DNA of 64,000 bases. It comes from Haloechinothrix_A salitolerans. Lineage in GTDB: Bacteria > Actinomycetota > Actinomycetes > Mycobacteriales > Pseudonocardiaceae. Below the pieces are notes generated by a model. The model was not told the DNA's origin. It saw only the letters and a program-made list of their open reading frames with translations, and searched no databases. The translations under genes and the position numbers were made by a program. The stretch lies in assembly GCF_039544105.1 (NCBI RefSeq), contig NZ_BAABLA010000109.1. The stretch is one strand, 5' to 3'. This document shows, piece after piece, positions 7,261 through 24,210 of the stretch. The stretch's first letter is position 1. Every line of letters begins with the position of its first letter.

Positions 7261-8711
7261 GTGCACGTGGTGCGGTGTCGACGCTGAAGCGCAGGTTGCT
7301 CGGCGTCGGTTTCATCGTGCTGGTCATCGCGGGCGTCGCGCTGAGCGTCGCGGGGTTCAACAACGCCTTCACGCCCTACGTCACGGTGAGCCTGAAGACC
7401 GACAAAGTCGGCAACCAGCTGGGTCACAAGTCCGACGTCAAGGTGCGGGGCCTGATCATCGGTCACGTCAGCGAGATCACACCGACACCGGAAGGCGCAG
7501 AGCTCAAGCTCAAGTTGAACCCTGAGGACGCCAAGCTGGTGCCAGCGTCCGCCTCGGCTCGGCTGCTACCGAAGACGCTGTTCGGTGAGCGGTACGTGTC
7601 GCTGCGGTTCGACGACGCAAGTGGCCCGAAGCTGTCCAACGGCGACGTCATTCCGCAGGACCGAACCGAGACGGCGACCGAGCTGGGCGCGTCGTTCGAA
7701 AAGCTGCTGCCTGTACTGCGCGCGGTACAGCCGCAGAAGCTGAACAGCACCCTGTCGGCGATGGCGACCGCCCTCGACGGCAGGGGCGAGGAGCTTGGCC
7801 AGACGCTGTCCGACCTCGGCGACTACATGGGCAAGCTGAACCCACACCTGCCTGCGCTTAAGGAGCAGTTCAAGCAGCTAGCGCGGTTCGCCAACAACTT
7901 CTCCGAGGTCACGCCGGACATCGTGGCGACGCTGGAGAACTTCCGCACCAGCGCGAAGACGCTCGTGGAGAAGCGGCAGGAGCTGAACTCGGTGTACAGC
8001 TCGGTGACCATGGCATCGCGGGACTTGGACTCCTACCTCAAGGCGAACAAGAACAACTTCATCCGGGTCGGCAAGATCTCGCAGCCGACGCTGGACCTCG
8101 TGGCGAAGTACTCGCCATCATTCCCGTGTGTGACGAGGCAGATGGCCGATGTGCTGCCCACCCTGAACAAGGCGTTTGGCAAGGGAACGGACAAGCCCGG
8201 CTTGCACGCCAAGGTCTACATCACGCCGAACCGGGGCGAGTACAAGCCGGGGCAGGACGAACCGGAGTACAACTTCATGGGTGAGGGCGGTTACCGGGGT
8301 CCCTGGTGTATCGACCCGAACCATCCGGAGATCCCTCGACCGTTCCCGTACCCGTACCGCTTCCTGTACTTGGACGACGGCTCGAAGCGTCCGCCGGACG
8401 CCCGCTCCGAGCTGGACGGCGAGAAACTGCCGTGCGACGCGCTGACCACCTTTGGTAACCCGATCCCGGAGTCGTGGAAGCGGGAGTGTGCGCCGGGAAC
8501 CGCGCCTGGACCAGGTAGGGGCAGCGCCACGACCGGCGGCTCTGCGCCTATGGGCGCACCGAGCGCGAACCCGGCCAACACGCCCGAGGAGGGTGCCCTG
8601 ATCGCGGAGCTGCTCAGCATTCAGTCCGGCGTGCATCCGAATGACATCCCCGGCTGGGGCGGCCTGCTGGTCGGCCCGCTCTACCGTGGTGCGGAGGTGA
8701 CCTTCGAATGA
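7257..8711 (+). CDS. mceA: Mce family protein A
   Basis: The 484-residue protein has a short basic N-terminus, one membrane helix (about 14-33, LLGVGFIVLVIAGVALSV), an MlaD domain (about 40-115, with SDVKVRGLIIGHVSEI), then a long helical region that forms the lipid-conducting tube in Mce hexamers. The C-terminal ~100 residues are Pro/Gly/Ser-rich. As first of six mce genes it is called MceA by position; the length is usual for that subunit. It overlaps both neighbours by 4 bp. Confidence 0.93.
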   Translation: MSARGAVSTLKRRLLGVGFIVLVIAGVALSVAGFNNAFTPYVTVSLKTDKVGNQLGHKSDVKVRGLIIGHVSEITPTPEGAELKLKLNPEDAKLVPASASARLLPKTLFGERYVSLRFDDASGPKLSNGDVIPQDRTETATELGASFEKLLPVLRAVQPQKLNSTLSAMATALDGRGEELGQTLSDLGDYMGKLNPHLPALKEQFKQLARFANNFSEVTPDIVATLENFRTSAKTLVEKRQELNSVYSSVTMASRDLDSYLKANKNNFIRVGKISQPTLDLVAKYSPSFPCVTRQMADVLPTLNKAFGKGTDKPGLHAKVYITPNRGEYKPGQDEPEYNFMGEGGYRGPWCIDPNHPEIPRPFPYPYRFLYLDDGSKRPPDARSELDGEKLPCDALTTFGNPIPESWKRECAPGTAPGPGRGSATTGGSAPMGAPSANPANTPEEGALIAELLSIQSGVHPNDIPGWGGLLVGPLYRGAEVTFE

Positions 8712-9757
8712 AGAGCGCCACGCATGTCACCGGGCCACTGGTCAAGCTGATCATCTTTGTCGCGGTGACCGTCCTGACGACCGCGGTTCTCGGGATCAGC
8801 ATCGCCAACATCAACATGTCGGATGCCAACAGCTACACGGCGCGGTTCACCGACGCCACGCTGCTGCTTGAGAACGACGACGTCCGCATCGCCGGGGTGC
8901 AGGTCGGCCAGGTCACCGAGATCAACGTGGTCGACAAGAGCCAGGCCGAGGTCACCTTCGAGGTGAACTCCGACCTTCGACTGCCGGAGACCGCCACGGC
9001 CGCGGTGCGCTACCGCAACCTGGTCGGACAGCGCTATATCGCGCTCGACCCCGGTGCGCGCACCGATAACACGCCGCTGCTGCCCACTGACGGGACTGGC
9101 CACATCCCGCTGGAGAACACCCAACCCGCGCTGGACTTGACGGAGCTGTTCAACGGCTTCAAGCCACTGTTCACCGCGCTCTCGCCCAAGGACGTCAACC
9201 AGCTGTCCTACGAGATCATCCAGGTGTTGCAGGGTGAGGGCGGCACGATGGAGAACCTGCTCGCCCACACCGCGTCGCTGACGACGTCGCTGGCCGAGAA
9301 GGACCAGATCATCGGTGAGGTCATCACCAACCTCAACGATGTGCTGCAGCGGCTCAACGAGAAGAGTCCCGAGCTGCGGCAGACCATCGACACGCTGCAG
9401 CAGCTGGTGTCCGGGTTGGCCAAGGACGCCAAGCCCATCGGCGACGCGATCGAGGCCATCGACGATCTGTCTCGGTCGACGGCGGGTCTCGTGGGCAAGG
9501 CGCGCCGTCCGCTCAAGCAGGACATCGCCGAGCTCGGGAAGCTGACGAAGACGCTCAATAAGCACGAGGACCTGGTGGAACACTTCATCACCTTTGGCCC
9601 GAAGAAGTACTCCAGCCTGGGTAAGACGGCGAGCTACGGCTCGTGGTTCAACTTCTACCTGTGTAGCGGTGAGGCCACGCTGCGGTTCCCGGGCGCGGAA
9701 GACCAGCCCGTCCACATCCCGATGGGTGAGCCGGACAGGGCGAGGTGCAGCCGATGA
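8708..9757 (+). CDS. mceB: Mce family protein B
   Basis: The 349-residue protein has an N-terminal membrane helix (KLIIFVAVTVLTTAVLGIS), an MlaD domain with DDVRIAGVQVGQVTEI and the LVGQRYIALDPG segment, and a long alpha-helical region. It ends with a Cys-containing tail (FYLCSGEATLRF). It should be the second subunit of the hetero-hexameric periplasmic Mce tube. It overlaps mceA and mceC by 4 bp each. Confidence 0.93.
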   Translation: MKSATHVTGPLVKLIIFVAVTVLTTAVLGISIANINMSDANSYTARFTDATLLLENDDVRIAGVQVGQVTEINVVDKSQAEVTFEVNSDLRLPETATAAVRYRNLVGQRYIALDPGARTDNTPLLPTDGTGHIPLENTQPALDLTELFNGFKPLFTALSPKDVNQLSYEIIQVLQGEGGTMENLLAHTASLTTSLAEKDQIIGEVITNLNDVLQRLNEKSPELRQTIDTLQQLVSGLAKDAKPIGDAIEAIDDLSRSTAGLVGKARRPLKQDIAELGKLTKTLNKHEDLVEHFITFGPKKYSSLGKTASYGSWFNFYLCSGEATLRFPGAEDQPVHIPMGEPDRARCSR

Positions 9758-10740
9758 AGCCCTTCCAGCAACGCAACCCGATCCCGATCGCGATCATCGG
9801 CATCGTGCTGATCGCGCTCGGTCTCGTGGCCGCTGCCAACTCCGACGAGCTGCCGCTGATCGGTTCCGGCACGGTGTACTCCGCCGAGTTCGAGGAGGCG
9901 GCGGGCATCAAGGAGGGCGACGAGGTCCGCATCGCGGGAATCAAGAAGGGCAAGGTCAAGGACGTTGAGCTGGATGGCAACGTCGTCCGGGTCAGCTTCT
10001 ACGTTGATGACGCATGGATGGGGAACAACACAAGGGCGGGCATCAAGCTCAAGGACCTGCTCGGCCAGAAGTTCCTCGCGGTCGAACCTGCGGGCGATGA
10101 GGTGCTTGACCCATCCGAGACCATTCCAACGGCGCGCACGACGTCGCCGTACGACGTGCTTGAGGCGTTCCGTGGCCTGTCGGAGACGACGGACGCGATC
10201 GACGTCAACCAGCTCGCCAAGAGCTTCGACGTCATCTCGCAGACGTTCGGCGGTACCTCGGACGAGATCAAGGGCGCGTTGAACGGGCTGTCGCGGCTGT
10301 CGGAGACGATCGCTAAGCGCGACAACCAGCTGTCGAGTCTGCTCGAGAACACCCGCCAGATCAGCCAGACGCTGGCTGACCGCGACGCGCAACTGGTGAA
10401 GCTGATGAAGGACGGCAACGTGCTGCTCGCCGAGCTGTCGAAGCGCAAGGCGGCGATCTCGTCGCTGTTGCGGGGAACGCAACAGCTCGCCATCCAACTC
10501 AACGGGCTAGTCGAGGACAACAAGGCGCAGCTCCAGCCGGTGCTGAAGGACTTGGACCGACTCACCGGCATGCTGCACCGCAACCGTGAGGCGCTCGGTG
10601 AGGGTATCGAGACCTTCGCGCCGTTCGTCCGGCAGTTCAACAACACCGTCGGCAACGGTCGCTGGTTCGACAACTACATCTGCGGACTGCTGCTACCCCA
10701 GGAGGGTCCGATCAACCAGCAGGGATGTGATCCGCGATGA
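9754..10740 (+). CDS. mceC: Mce family protein C
   Basis: The 328-residue protein begins MKPFQQRNPIPIAIIGIVLI with the membrane helix close to the start, followed by an MlaD domain (GDEVRIAGIKKGKVKDV, LLGQKFLAVEP) and a helical region that ends NNTVGNGRWFDNYICGLL. ATG 9754 is preferred to the start three codons upstream because it overlaps the mceB stop as ATGA. It should be the third subunit of the Mce tube. Confidence 0.93.
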   Translation: MKPFQQRNPIPIAIIGIVLIALGLVAAANSDELPLIGSGTVYSAEFEEAAGIKEGDEVRIAGIKKGKVKDVELDGNVVRVSFYVDDAWMGNNTRAGIKLKDLLGQKFLAVEPAGDEVLDPSETIPTARTTSPYDVLEAFRGLSETTDAIDVNQLAKSFDVISQTFGGTSDEIKGALNGLSRLSETIAKRDNQLSSLLENTRQISQTLADRDAQLVKLMKDGNVLLAELSKRKAAISSLLRGTQQLAIQLNGLVEDNKAQLQPVLKDLDRLTGMLHRNREALGEGIETFAPFVRQFNNTVGNGRWFDNYICGLLLPQEGPINQQGCDPR

Positions 10741-11924
10741 GCCCGACGACCCGTGTTGGCCAGTCTCTCTGGCGGGGCGTCGCCATCGCCTGCGTGCTGG
10801 GGCTGCTCGTGGCAGGCGGGCTGTGGTGGGCGCTCAAGGACGCGAACACCAAGAGCGTCGTCGCGTACTTCCCGACCACCATCGGCCTATACGAGGACAA
10901 CGACGTGCGGATGCTCGGCGTCGAGATGGGCACCGTCGAGCGCATCGAGCCACAGGGCGACCGCGTGAAGGTCACCATGTCTTACGACCGCACGGTGCAG
11001 GTGCCAGCCGACGCGCAGGCTGTGATCGTCGCGCCGTCGCTGGTCAGCGACCGCTACGTGCAGCTGACCCCCACCTACACGGGCGGTCCCGAGCTTGAGG
11101 ACGGTGCGGTCATCACGCAGGAGCGCACCGCGGTGCCGCTCGAGGTGGACGACCTGTACGCGTCGCTGTCGCGGGTCAGCGACGCGCTCGGTCCGCAGGG
11201 CGCCAACAAGAACGGCGCGCTGTCGCGGCTGCTCGACACGCTGGCCGAGAACTTCAAGGACAACGGCAAGGCGCTCAACGTCACGATCAACAAGCTGGGC
11301 AAGGCGTCCAACACGCTCGCTGGCAACAAGGACGACCTCTTCGCCACGGTGTCGAACCTGGCGAAGTTCTCCAAGACGCTGGCGGCGAGCGACGCGGACG
11401 TCGCCGAGTTCCAGCGCAGGTTGGCCGATGTGAGCGGCTTCCTCGCCGGAGAGCGGGAGAACCTGGCGAAGTCCGTCGAGCTGCTCGGCGCGACGCTGGG
11501 CAAAGTGCGCCAGTTCGTCGACGAGAATCGGGACCGGCTGAGGTCAAACGTCGACAAACTCGCCGATATTACCCAGGTGCTCGTCAAGGAGCGGGCCGAG
11601 CTCGCGGAGATCTTCGACGTCGGCCCTGTCGCGCTCGGCAACGTGATCAACGCTTACAACGCGTCGGCGGGCACGCTCGACGCGCGGCCGGTGATCAACG
11701 AGCTGCGCAAGCCGTTGCTGCTGATGCTCTGCGACTTCGTCGGCCAGGCACCGAACGGCTCCGGCGACCAACTCGCGTCGCTGTGCTCCCAGCTATCGCC
11801 GTTGACCGAGGACCTGCCCACCCCGGCGCAGGTGCTCAACTCGCTCTACGACGGTGAGTTGCCGCCGCTGCCGCTCGCGTTGATGGAAGAGATGTCGCAG
11901 CCGCGGCAGGGAGGTGGCCGCTGA
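10737..11924 (+). CDS. mceD: Mce family protein D
   Basis: The 395-residue protein has a membrane helix at about 13-34 (GVAIACVLGLLVAGGLWW), an MlaD domain (NDVRMLGVEMGTVERI, LVSDRYVQLTPTYTGG), a long helical region rich in Asn-Lys-Asp repeats, and a Cys-containing end (SGDQLASLCSQLSPL). It overlaps mceC by 4 bp and mceE by 1 bp. By order and length it is the fourth Mce subunit. Confidence 0.93.
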   Translation: MSPTTRVGQSLWRGVAIACVLGLLVAGGLWWALKDANTKSVVAYFPTTIGLYEDNDVRMLGVEMGTVERIEPQGDRVKVTMSYDRTVQVPADAQAVIVAPSLVSDRYVQLTPTYTGGPELEDGAVITQERTAVPLEVDDLYASLSRVSDALGPQGANKNGALSRLLDTLAENFKDNGKALNVTINKLGKASNTLAGNKDDLFATVSNLAKFSKTLAASDADVAEFQRRLADVSGFLAGERENLAKSVELLGATLGKVRQFVDENRDRLRSNVDKLADITQVLVKERAELAEIFDVGPVALGNVINAYNASAGTLDARPVINELRKPLLLMLCDFVGQAPNGSGDQLASLCSQLSPLTEDLPTPAQVLNSLYDGELPPLPLALMEEMSQPRQGGGR

Positions 11925-13135
11925 TGTTCTGGCGCACCAGGACCAACCGCCCGCGCGGCATGCTCGCGACCATCTTCGCGATGGTGGCCACCCTGCTCGC
12001 CGGATGCGGGTCGTTCACCGGTATCTACGACATCCCCTTGCCGGGTGGTGCCGACCTCGGTGACGACCCCATCGAAGTGAAGGTGCACTTCCGCAACGTG
12101 CTCGACCTCGTACCGCAGTCCGCCGTCAAGATCAATGAGGTCTCGGTCGGCAAGGTCGAGGAGATTTCGCTGACGGGAACGGACTGGAACGCAGAGGTCA
12201 GCATCCTGCTCAACCGGGAAACCGACCTGCCAGCCAACGCGCTGGCGAACGTCAAGCAGTCCAGCCTGCTCGGTGAGAAGTACGTCGAGCTGGTGCACCC
12301 GCCGGAGGGCAGTGCGGAAGGCGAGCTGAGTGACGGCTCGGTCATTCCGGTCTCCCGCACCAACCGCAGCGTCGAACTGGAAGAGGTGCTCGGGGCGCTG
12401 TCGATGCTGCTCAACGGTGGCGGCGTCGAACAGCTCAACACCATCACCAAGGAGCTCAACCAGGTCTCGACCGGCCGCGAGGGTGAGATCAAGGCGTTGC
12501 TGCACAACGCGGAAACTCTCGTGCGCGGCCTCGACGGGCAGACCCAGGACATCTCCAACGCACTCGACGGCCTGAACCGGCTTTCCAAGGCGTTACGCAA
12601 GGACAAGGAAGCCATCGCGGCGGCGCTGGACGACCTCGAGCCGGGAATGCGGGTGCTCGTCGACCAGCGCGAGCAGCTGGTGACGATGCTGGAGTCGATG
12701 AAGAAACTCTCCGTCGTCGCGACCGAGACGATCCAGAAGAGCCAGCGCGACCTGGTGAACAACCTGGAGGCACTGCGGCCGATCTTGGCCAACCTGGCCA
12801 AGTCGGGGGACAAGCTGCCGAAGGCACTGGAGATTCTGGTGTCGTTCCCGTTCCCGGACGCCGCGGTCGACGGCGCGAAGGGCGACTACTTCAACCTGTA
12901 TCAGGAGCTGAACCTGAACATCAGGGAGATCTACGAGGCGTACCGGCGGCACCGCGGCAACCCGTTCGACGGTATACCGGTCCTGGAGAAAGCACCCGCG
13001 GCCGAGGGCGAGCTGTTGGATCCCAACCAGCTCCCGCCGCTGCCGCTGCCATCGCCGTCCGACGGGGACTCCGGCGGGGAGTCGAGTGACGGCGGCCTCG
13101 GCGTGCTGCCCGGCCTGCTGGGAGGTGGCAGCTGA
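11924..13135 (+). CDS. mceE: Mce family lipoprotein E
   Basis: The 403-residue protein is the lipoprotein member of the Mce set: the N-terminus is a lipoprotein signal with the lipobox LLAGC (Cys28), so the mature protein is probably anchored to the outer face of the membrane. The MlaD domain (KINEVSVGKVEEISL, SLLGEKYVELVHP) is followed by the helical domain and a Pro/Ser/Gly-rich tail. It overlaps mceD and mceF by one base (TGATG). Confidence 0.94.
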   Translation: MFWRTRTNRPRGMLATIFAMVATLLAGCGSFTGIYDIPLPGGADLGDDPIEVKVHFRNVLDLVPQSAVKINEVSVGKVEEISLTGTDWNAEVSILLNRETDLPANALANVKQSSLLGEKYVELVHPPEGSAEGELSDGSVIPVSRTNRSVELEEVLGALSMLLNGGGVEQLNTITKELNQVSTGREGEIKALLHNAETLVRGLDGQTQDISNALDGLNRLSKALRKDKEAIAAALDDLEPGMRVLVDQREQLVTMLESMKKLSVVATETIQKSQRDLVNNLEALRPILANLAKSGDKLPKALEILVSFPFPDAAVDGAKGDYFNLYQELNLNIREIYEAYRRHRGNPFDGIPVLEKAPAAEGELLDPNQLPPLPLPSPSDGDSGGESSDGGLGVLPGLLGGGS

Positions 13136-14382
13136 TGCTGACCCGCAAGATCAGGGTGCAGATCATCGCGTTCTTCGCGATCAGCGTTGTCGCGGTCGCA
13201 TTCGCTCTGTTCCGGTTCACCGACATCGGCAAAGTGTTCGGCGAGGACATCTATACGGTGTCGATGCGGCTGGACGAGTCCGGCGGCATCTTCTCCAACG
13301 CCGAGGTCACCTACCGCGGCTACAACATCGGTCGGGTGGGCGAGCTCAGCCTGACCGAGGACGGCTTGGAGGTGGAGCTCAACATCGAGCCGGACACGCC
13401 GCCGATCCCGGCTGACCTGGACGCGCTCGTGCGGAACCGGTCCGCGATCGGTGAGCAGTTCGTCGATCTGCGGCCCCGGTCCGATGGCGGGCCCTACCTC
13501 GAGGACGGCGCGGTGATCCCCGTCGAGCGCACCAAAACCCCGGTGCCGACGGCCGAGGTCATCAACGACCTGCATGACCTGGCGAGTTCGGTGCCGACCG
13601 ACTCGCTGCGCACCGTCGTCGACGAGTCGTTCAAGGCCTTCTCTGGAACCGGAGACGACCTCCAGCTGTTGATGGACACCACCCGCGACTTCACGGCGGC
13701 CGCGCGGCAGAACCTGCCGGACACCGTTGAGCTGCTGCGCTCGGGTAACCAGGTTCTGCGCACCCAGAACGCCGAGATCGATTCGATCAGGTCGTTCAGC
13801 CGGGATCTGCGGGCGCTGTCGGAGACGTTCAAGGGGTCGGACGCCGACATCCGACGGCTGATCGAGCAGACCCCGCCGGCGGCCAACCAGATCAGCCAAG
13901 TCGTCGACGAGATCGGCCCTGGGCTGAGCGCGCTGGTCGCCAACCTCATCACACTCGGTGAGATCTCGGACGACCGGCTGCGTGGGCTGGAGCAGACGCT
14001 GCTGACCTATCCTGCCCTTGGTGCGGGAGCGACCGCGCTACTCGACCCGAAGGAGCCGAAGGCGCCGCTGGGTCTCGCGGTGAACCTGTTCGACCCGCCG
14101 CCGTGTGTGAAGGGCTACGAGGGCACGAAGAAGCGGCCGGGCGACGACACCTCGCCGTCGAAGTACAATGAGGAGGCGTACTGCGCGGAACCGAAGGGCA
14201 GCCCTATCACCGTCCGTGGTTCGCAGAACGCGCCGTTCAATGGTGTCCCGGTGGCTCCGACGGAGCAACAGCTCGAGGAGAACTCCGACCGCGACCAGGA
14301 GTCGCTGGAAGAAGACGCCCCGAACAGCCTGCTGTCGAGTTCCAACGCTCAACTGGTGAGCCGGTTGCTCTCGATGGGTTGA
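13135..14382 (+). CDS. mceF: Mce family protein F
   Basis: The 415-residue protein closes the set of six. It has an N-terminal membrane helix (VQIIAFFAISVVAVAFALF), an MlaD domain (NAEVTYRGYNIGRVGELSL, SAIGEQFVDLRP), the helical region, and a C-terminal segment with two cysteines (PPCVKGYEG, EAYCAE). The tail is acidic and Gln/Glu-rich. It starts one base before the mceE stop and is followed after 57 bp by the first Mce-associated gene. Confidence 0.93.
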   Translation: MLTRKIRVQIIAFFAISVVAVAFALFRFTDIGKVFGEDIYTVSMRLDESGGIFSNAEVTYRGYNIGRVGELSLTEDGLEVELNIEPDTPPIPADLDALVRNRSAIGEQFVDLRPRSDGGPYLEDGAVIPVERTKTPVPTAEVINDLHDLASSVPTDSLRTVVDESFKAFSGTGDDLQLLMDTTRDFTAAARQNLPDTVELLRSGNQVLRTQNAEIDSIRSFSRDLRALSETFKGSDADIRRLIEQTPPAANQISQVVDEIGPGLSALVANLITLGEISDDRLRGLEQTLLTYPALGAGATALLDPKEPKAPLGLAVNLFDPPPCVKGYEGTKKRPGDDTSPSKYNEEAYCAEPKGSPITVRGSQNAPFNGVPVAPTEQQLEENSDRDQESLEEDAPNSLLSSSNAQLVSRLLSMG

Positions 14383-14439
14383 CGCTAAGCGGCGGTACCA
14401 GACAGCGATATCACATCCTTCGCCTACGCTGAGGACGTA

Positions 14440-15102
14440 ATGAGCAGTGATGATGCTCGGGCCGACGTGCCCGAGGAACATGACGGTGTGTCCGGCGACG
14501 CCGGTGACACCGATGCCGCGACGGTCTCGCGGGCGGAACCCCAGGAGCCGGAGCCGAATGTGTTCGCTCGGCAGCCGGTGTTCCTGGTCGCCTCGGTGTT
14601 GGTGGCGGTCGGTCTGATCGCCGCTGTCACCTTCGGCATTCTCTGGTGGGTGAAGTCGAGCAGCGACGCCGCCCAGAATGCCGAGGCCCGAGACGAGGTG
14701 GTAGCCGCGGCCGAAGAGGCTATCACCGCCTTCGCCGAGGTCGACTACGAGAACCCGGACAAGTACCGGAACCAACAGGTCGCGGTGTCGACCGAGGAAC
14801 TGGCCCAGCACGTCAAGGACGGCTGGAAGCAGGCCCGCCAAGTCATCGTCAAGGCTCAGCGCTCGTCGGAGATCACGTTCTTCGATGTCGCCGTCGAGGA
14901 ACTGAACGCCTACGACGGCACGGCGACGGCCATCGCCTCCTCCGAGGTGACCTTGTCGTTCGAGGATCAGAGCGCGCAGCTGCCGCGTCGGTGGCGAGCC
15001 CAGCTCGAGCGGGTCGAGGGGGAGTGGAAGCTTTCGGACATCGAGTTGGTCCCTCTGCCGAGAACGCAGCAGGTGGGTAACCAAGGATCGGAGCCGCAGT
15101 GA
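14440..15102 (+). CDS. Mce-associated membrane protein 1
   Basis: The 220-residue protein has an acidic N-terminal region, one membrane helix (47-71, VFLVASVLVAVGLIAAVTFG) and a C-terminal domain of ~145 residues (EAITAFAEVDYENPD, VTLSFEDQSAQLPRRWRAQL). This layout is typical of the small Mce-associated proteins that follow mceF in actinobacteria and are thought to stabilise or assist the transporter. It overlaps the next gene by 4 bp (GTGA). Exact role is unknown. Confidence 0.87.
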   Translation: MSSDDARADVPEEHDGVSGDAGDTDAATVSRAEPQEPEPNVFARQPVFLVASVLVAVGLIAAVTFGILWWVKSSSDAAQNAEARDEVVAAAEEAITAFAEVDYENPDKYRNQQVAVSTEELAQHVKDGWKQARQVIVKAQRSSEITFFDVAVEELNAYDGTATAIASSEVTLSFEDQSAQLPRRWRAQLERVEGEWKLSDIELVPLPRTQQVGNQGSEPQ

Positions 15103-16088
15103 CGAACCGACGGCGATCGACACCCAGCGGCGGGTCGCGGCGGCCGCAGGTCGCGGGCCTGCGCAAGCCTAGCCCCCGGCCCCGCCCGACACCCCAGCCG
15201 CGGCAGGACACGACCGAAGGCGACGTGGTATTGCCCGAGGTGACCGACGTAGAGGAGGAGACGTCGGACGAGGACGCCGCTGAGGCCACGACCGATGAGG
15301 CCGCGGCGGAGAGCACGACCGACGCCGAGGACACCGGCTCCGCCACGGGTGCTGACACCGCTGACGCGGCCTCGACGTCGAAGTCCCGGCCCCGCCCGAA
15401 GTCGCGCGATGAAGGCGTCCGGAAGCCGGAGACGCAGGACGAGACCGTGTCCAAGGCATCGGACCTCCCGGAGGGTCATGCGGCGGCGATGAAACAGCCG
15501 CTGCGGTCTCCTTCGTGGGGACTGACCAGCGTCGTCGGGGCGCTGGCGCTGGTGCTCGCGCTGGCGGCGGCGTTTTTCGCGTTCAAGTACTTCTCGATCG
15601 ATGCTGGTGACGAGAACAAGGCGATGGTCGACGTTGTCGCGACCGAACAGCTCAAGCAGCAGGTCGCGGACGGCATCGAGGCGATGTTCTCGTACGACTA
15701 CAACAACGTTGACGAGCATGAGCAGGCCGTGAAGGACGTGCTCGCTACCGACGAGATGCGGTCGCAGTACGAGCAGCTCATGGGCGACGTGAAGCAGAAG
15801 GCGCCGGAGCAAAAGGTCGTGCTCCAGACGACCGTGCGCAACATCGCGGTGATCGAGATGAACGACGACTCCGCACGAGTGCTCGCGTTCATCGATCAAA
15901 CCTCGGTCAGGGAGGACACCGGACAGAGCGCAGCGACCGGTGACCAGCCGACCGTCACGGCCGTGAAGGTCGACGGTGAGTGGAAGATCTCACATATCGA
16001 CGCCTACGCCGACCCCAGCAACCGGGCGCCCGTCCCCGGCGACGGCAACGGCAACGGCGGCGGCAACGGCAACGGCGGCGGCAACTAG
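15099..16088 (+). CDS. Mce-associated membrane protein 2
   Basis: The 329-residue protein has a long N-terminal region that is first Arg/Pro-rich and then Asp/Glu/Thr-rich (about 1-140), a membrane helix (142-165), and a C-terminal domain resembling that of the preceding gene (MFSYDYNNVDEHEQAVKDV, VRNIAVIEMNDDSARV, VKVDGEWKISHIDAY). It ends in a Gly-Asn repeat tail (residues ~317-329). It is the last gene of the mce operon and is coupled to the upstream gene by a GTGA overlap. Confidence 0.87.
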   Translation: MTNRRRSTPSGGSRRPQVAGLRKPSPRPRPTPQPRQDTTEGDVVLPEVTDVEEETSDEDAAEATTDEAAAESTTDAEDTGSATGADTADAASTSKSRPRPKSRDEGVRKPETQDETVSKASDLPEGHAAAMKQPLRSPSWGLTSVVGALALVLALAAAFFAFKYFSIDAGDENKAMVDVVATEQLKQQVADGIEAMFSYDYNNVDEHEQAVKDVLATDEMRSQYEQLMGDVKQKAPEQKVVLQTTVRNIAVIEMNDDSARVLAFIDQTSVREDTGQSAATGDQPTVTAVKVDGEWKISHIDAYADPSNRAPVPGDGNGNGGGNGNGGGN

Positions 16089-16558
16089 GCCAACGTTCCT
16101 GGGGCTGTTGTGCGCGAAACCGGGCGAAATCGGACGTGGGTCTGTTCACAGTCCCAGGAGCCTGCCCAGCGCCGCCGCGATCTCGTCCAGCCCCACTACG
16201 ACACCAGGGTGAGATGAGAAGTGAGTCACTGCACTGTTGCGGTGCCGCACCGCCTGGTGGCTTGACTCGACGGCCCTGGCACGCCACCCTGAATCGCGAA
16301 GCCATGAGGCAACCGCCGATGCGAAGCGGAACGAAGGTGCGGCGAGGCTGGGCCCCGATGCGCGTGCCCCCTCGACAGCGGCGATTTTCGTCGCTAGACT
16401 GCTCTGTTGCGCTGCCCGCTTTCATGCTGCCCTGAGCCAGGCGCTACGATAGCGGACACCACCGCACCCTTATAGACAGTCGGCGTCTCGTGTTGCCATG
16501 TGCCGTGTCAACGTGGCGTTGCTGTCCAACCGCTTATCTGTCCCCGGAAGGACGCATC
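16089..16558 (+). promoter_or_regulatory. rpoB upstream region
   Basis: This 470-bp gap holds no convincing gene. A small hairpin (16239-16244/16248-16253) lies in the middle. The rpoBC promoter is probably at 16372-16400 (listed separately); TATAGA at 16471 resembles a second -10 but has no matching -35. The leader of rpoB would be about 150 bases. Confidence 0.5.
16372..16400 (+). promoter_or_regulatory. Promoter of rpoB-rpoC
   Basis: TCGACA (16372-16377) and TAGACT (16395-16400) are separated by exactly 17 bases and fit the actinobacterial housekeeping promoter (TTGACA, TAGACT-like). Transcription would begin near 16407. Confidence 0.6.
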
Positions 16559-20038
<3,480 letters not shown>

Positions 20039-20147
20039 CCTCGCCGCCCGGGTGGTTCCTCGTGGCCCACCCGGGCGAGACGACCACTTAGCCAGCCTGC
20101 GGGGCCGCAACGCTCCGCAAACCCCCAAAGGAGAAGGAAGAACAGAC

Positions 20148-24059
<3,912 letters not shown>

Positions 24060-24131
24060 CCGCTGGAGGGCCGCGTGCGGCACCGGCCGGTAGGCCGGGC
24101 CGTGAGGCCGAGGGAGAAGATAAGCGGAGAG

Positions 24132-24176
24132 ACGTAGGAGGGCCGGGCACCGACTAGGTGCCCGGCCCTCCTACGT
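24132..24176. terminator. Perfect 20-bp terminator between rpoC and an SsgA-like gene
   Basis: Bases 24132-24151 pair without mismatch with 24157-24176 around the loop GACTA. The hairpin separates convergent genes (rpoC plus, SsgA-like minus) and should stop transcription from both sides. It is the most perfect hairpin in the window. Confidence 0.93.
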
Positions 24177-24210
24177 TGTGTCATGCACTTCCGACGGCGA
24201 GTTCTGCTTT

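Noticed and set aside
16017..16088. Gly-Asn codon repeat at the end of the second Mce-associated gene as a mobile or regulatory repeat
   Set aside because: It is a simple in-frame GGCAAC repeat coding for a flexible tail; such tails are common in exported actinobacterial proteins.
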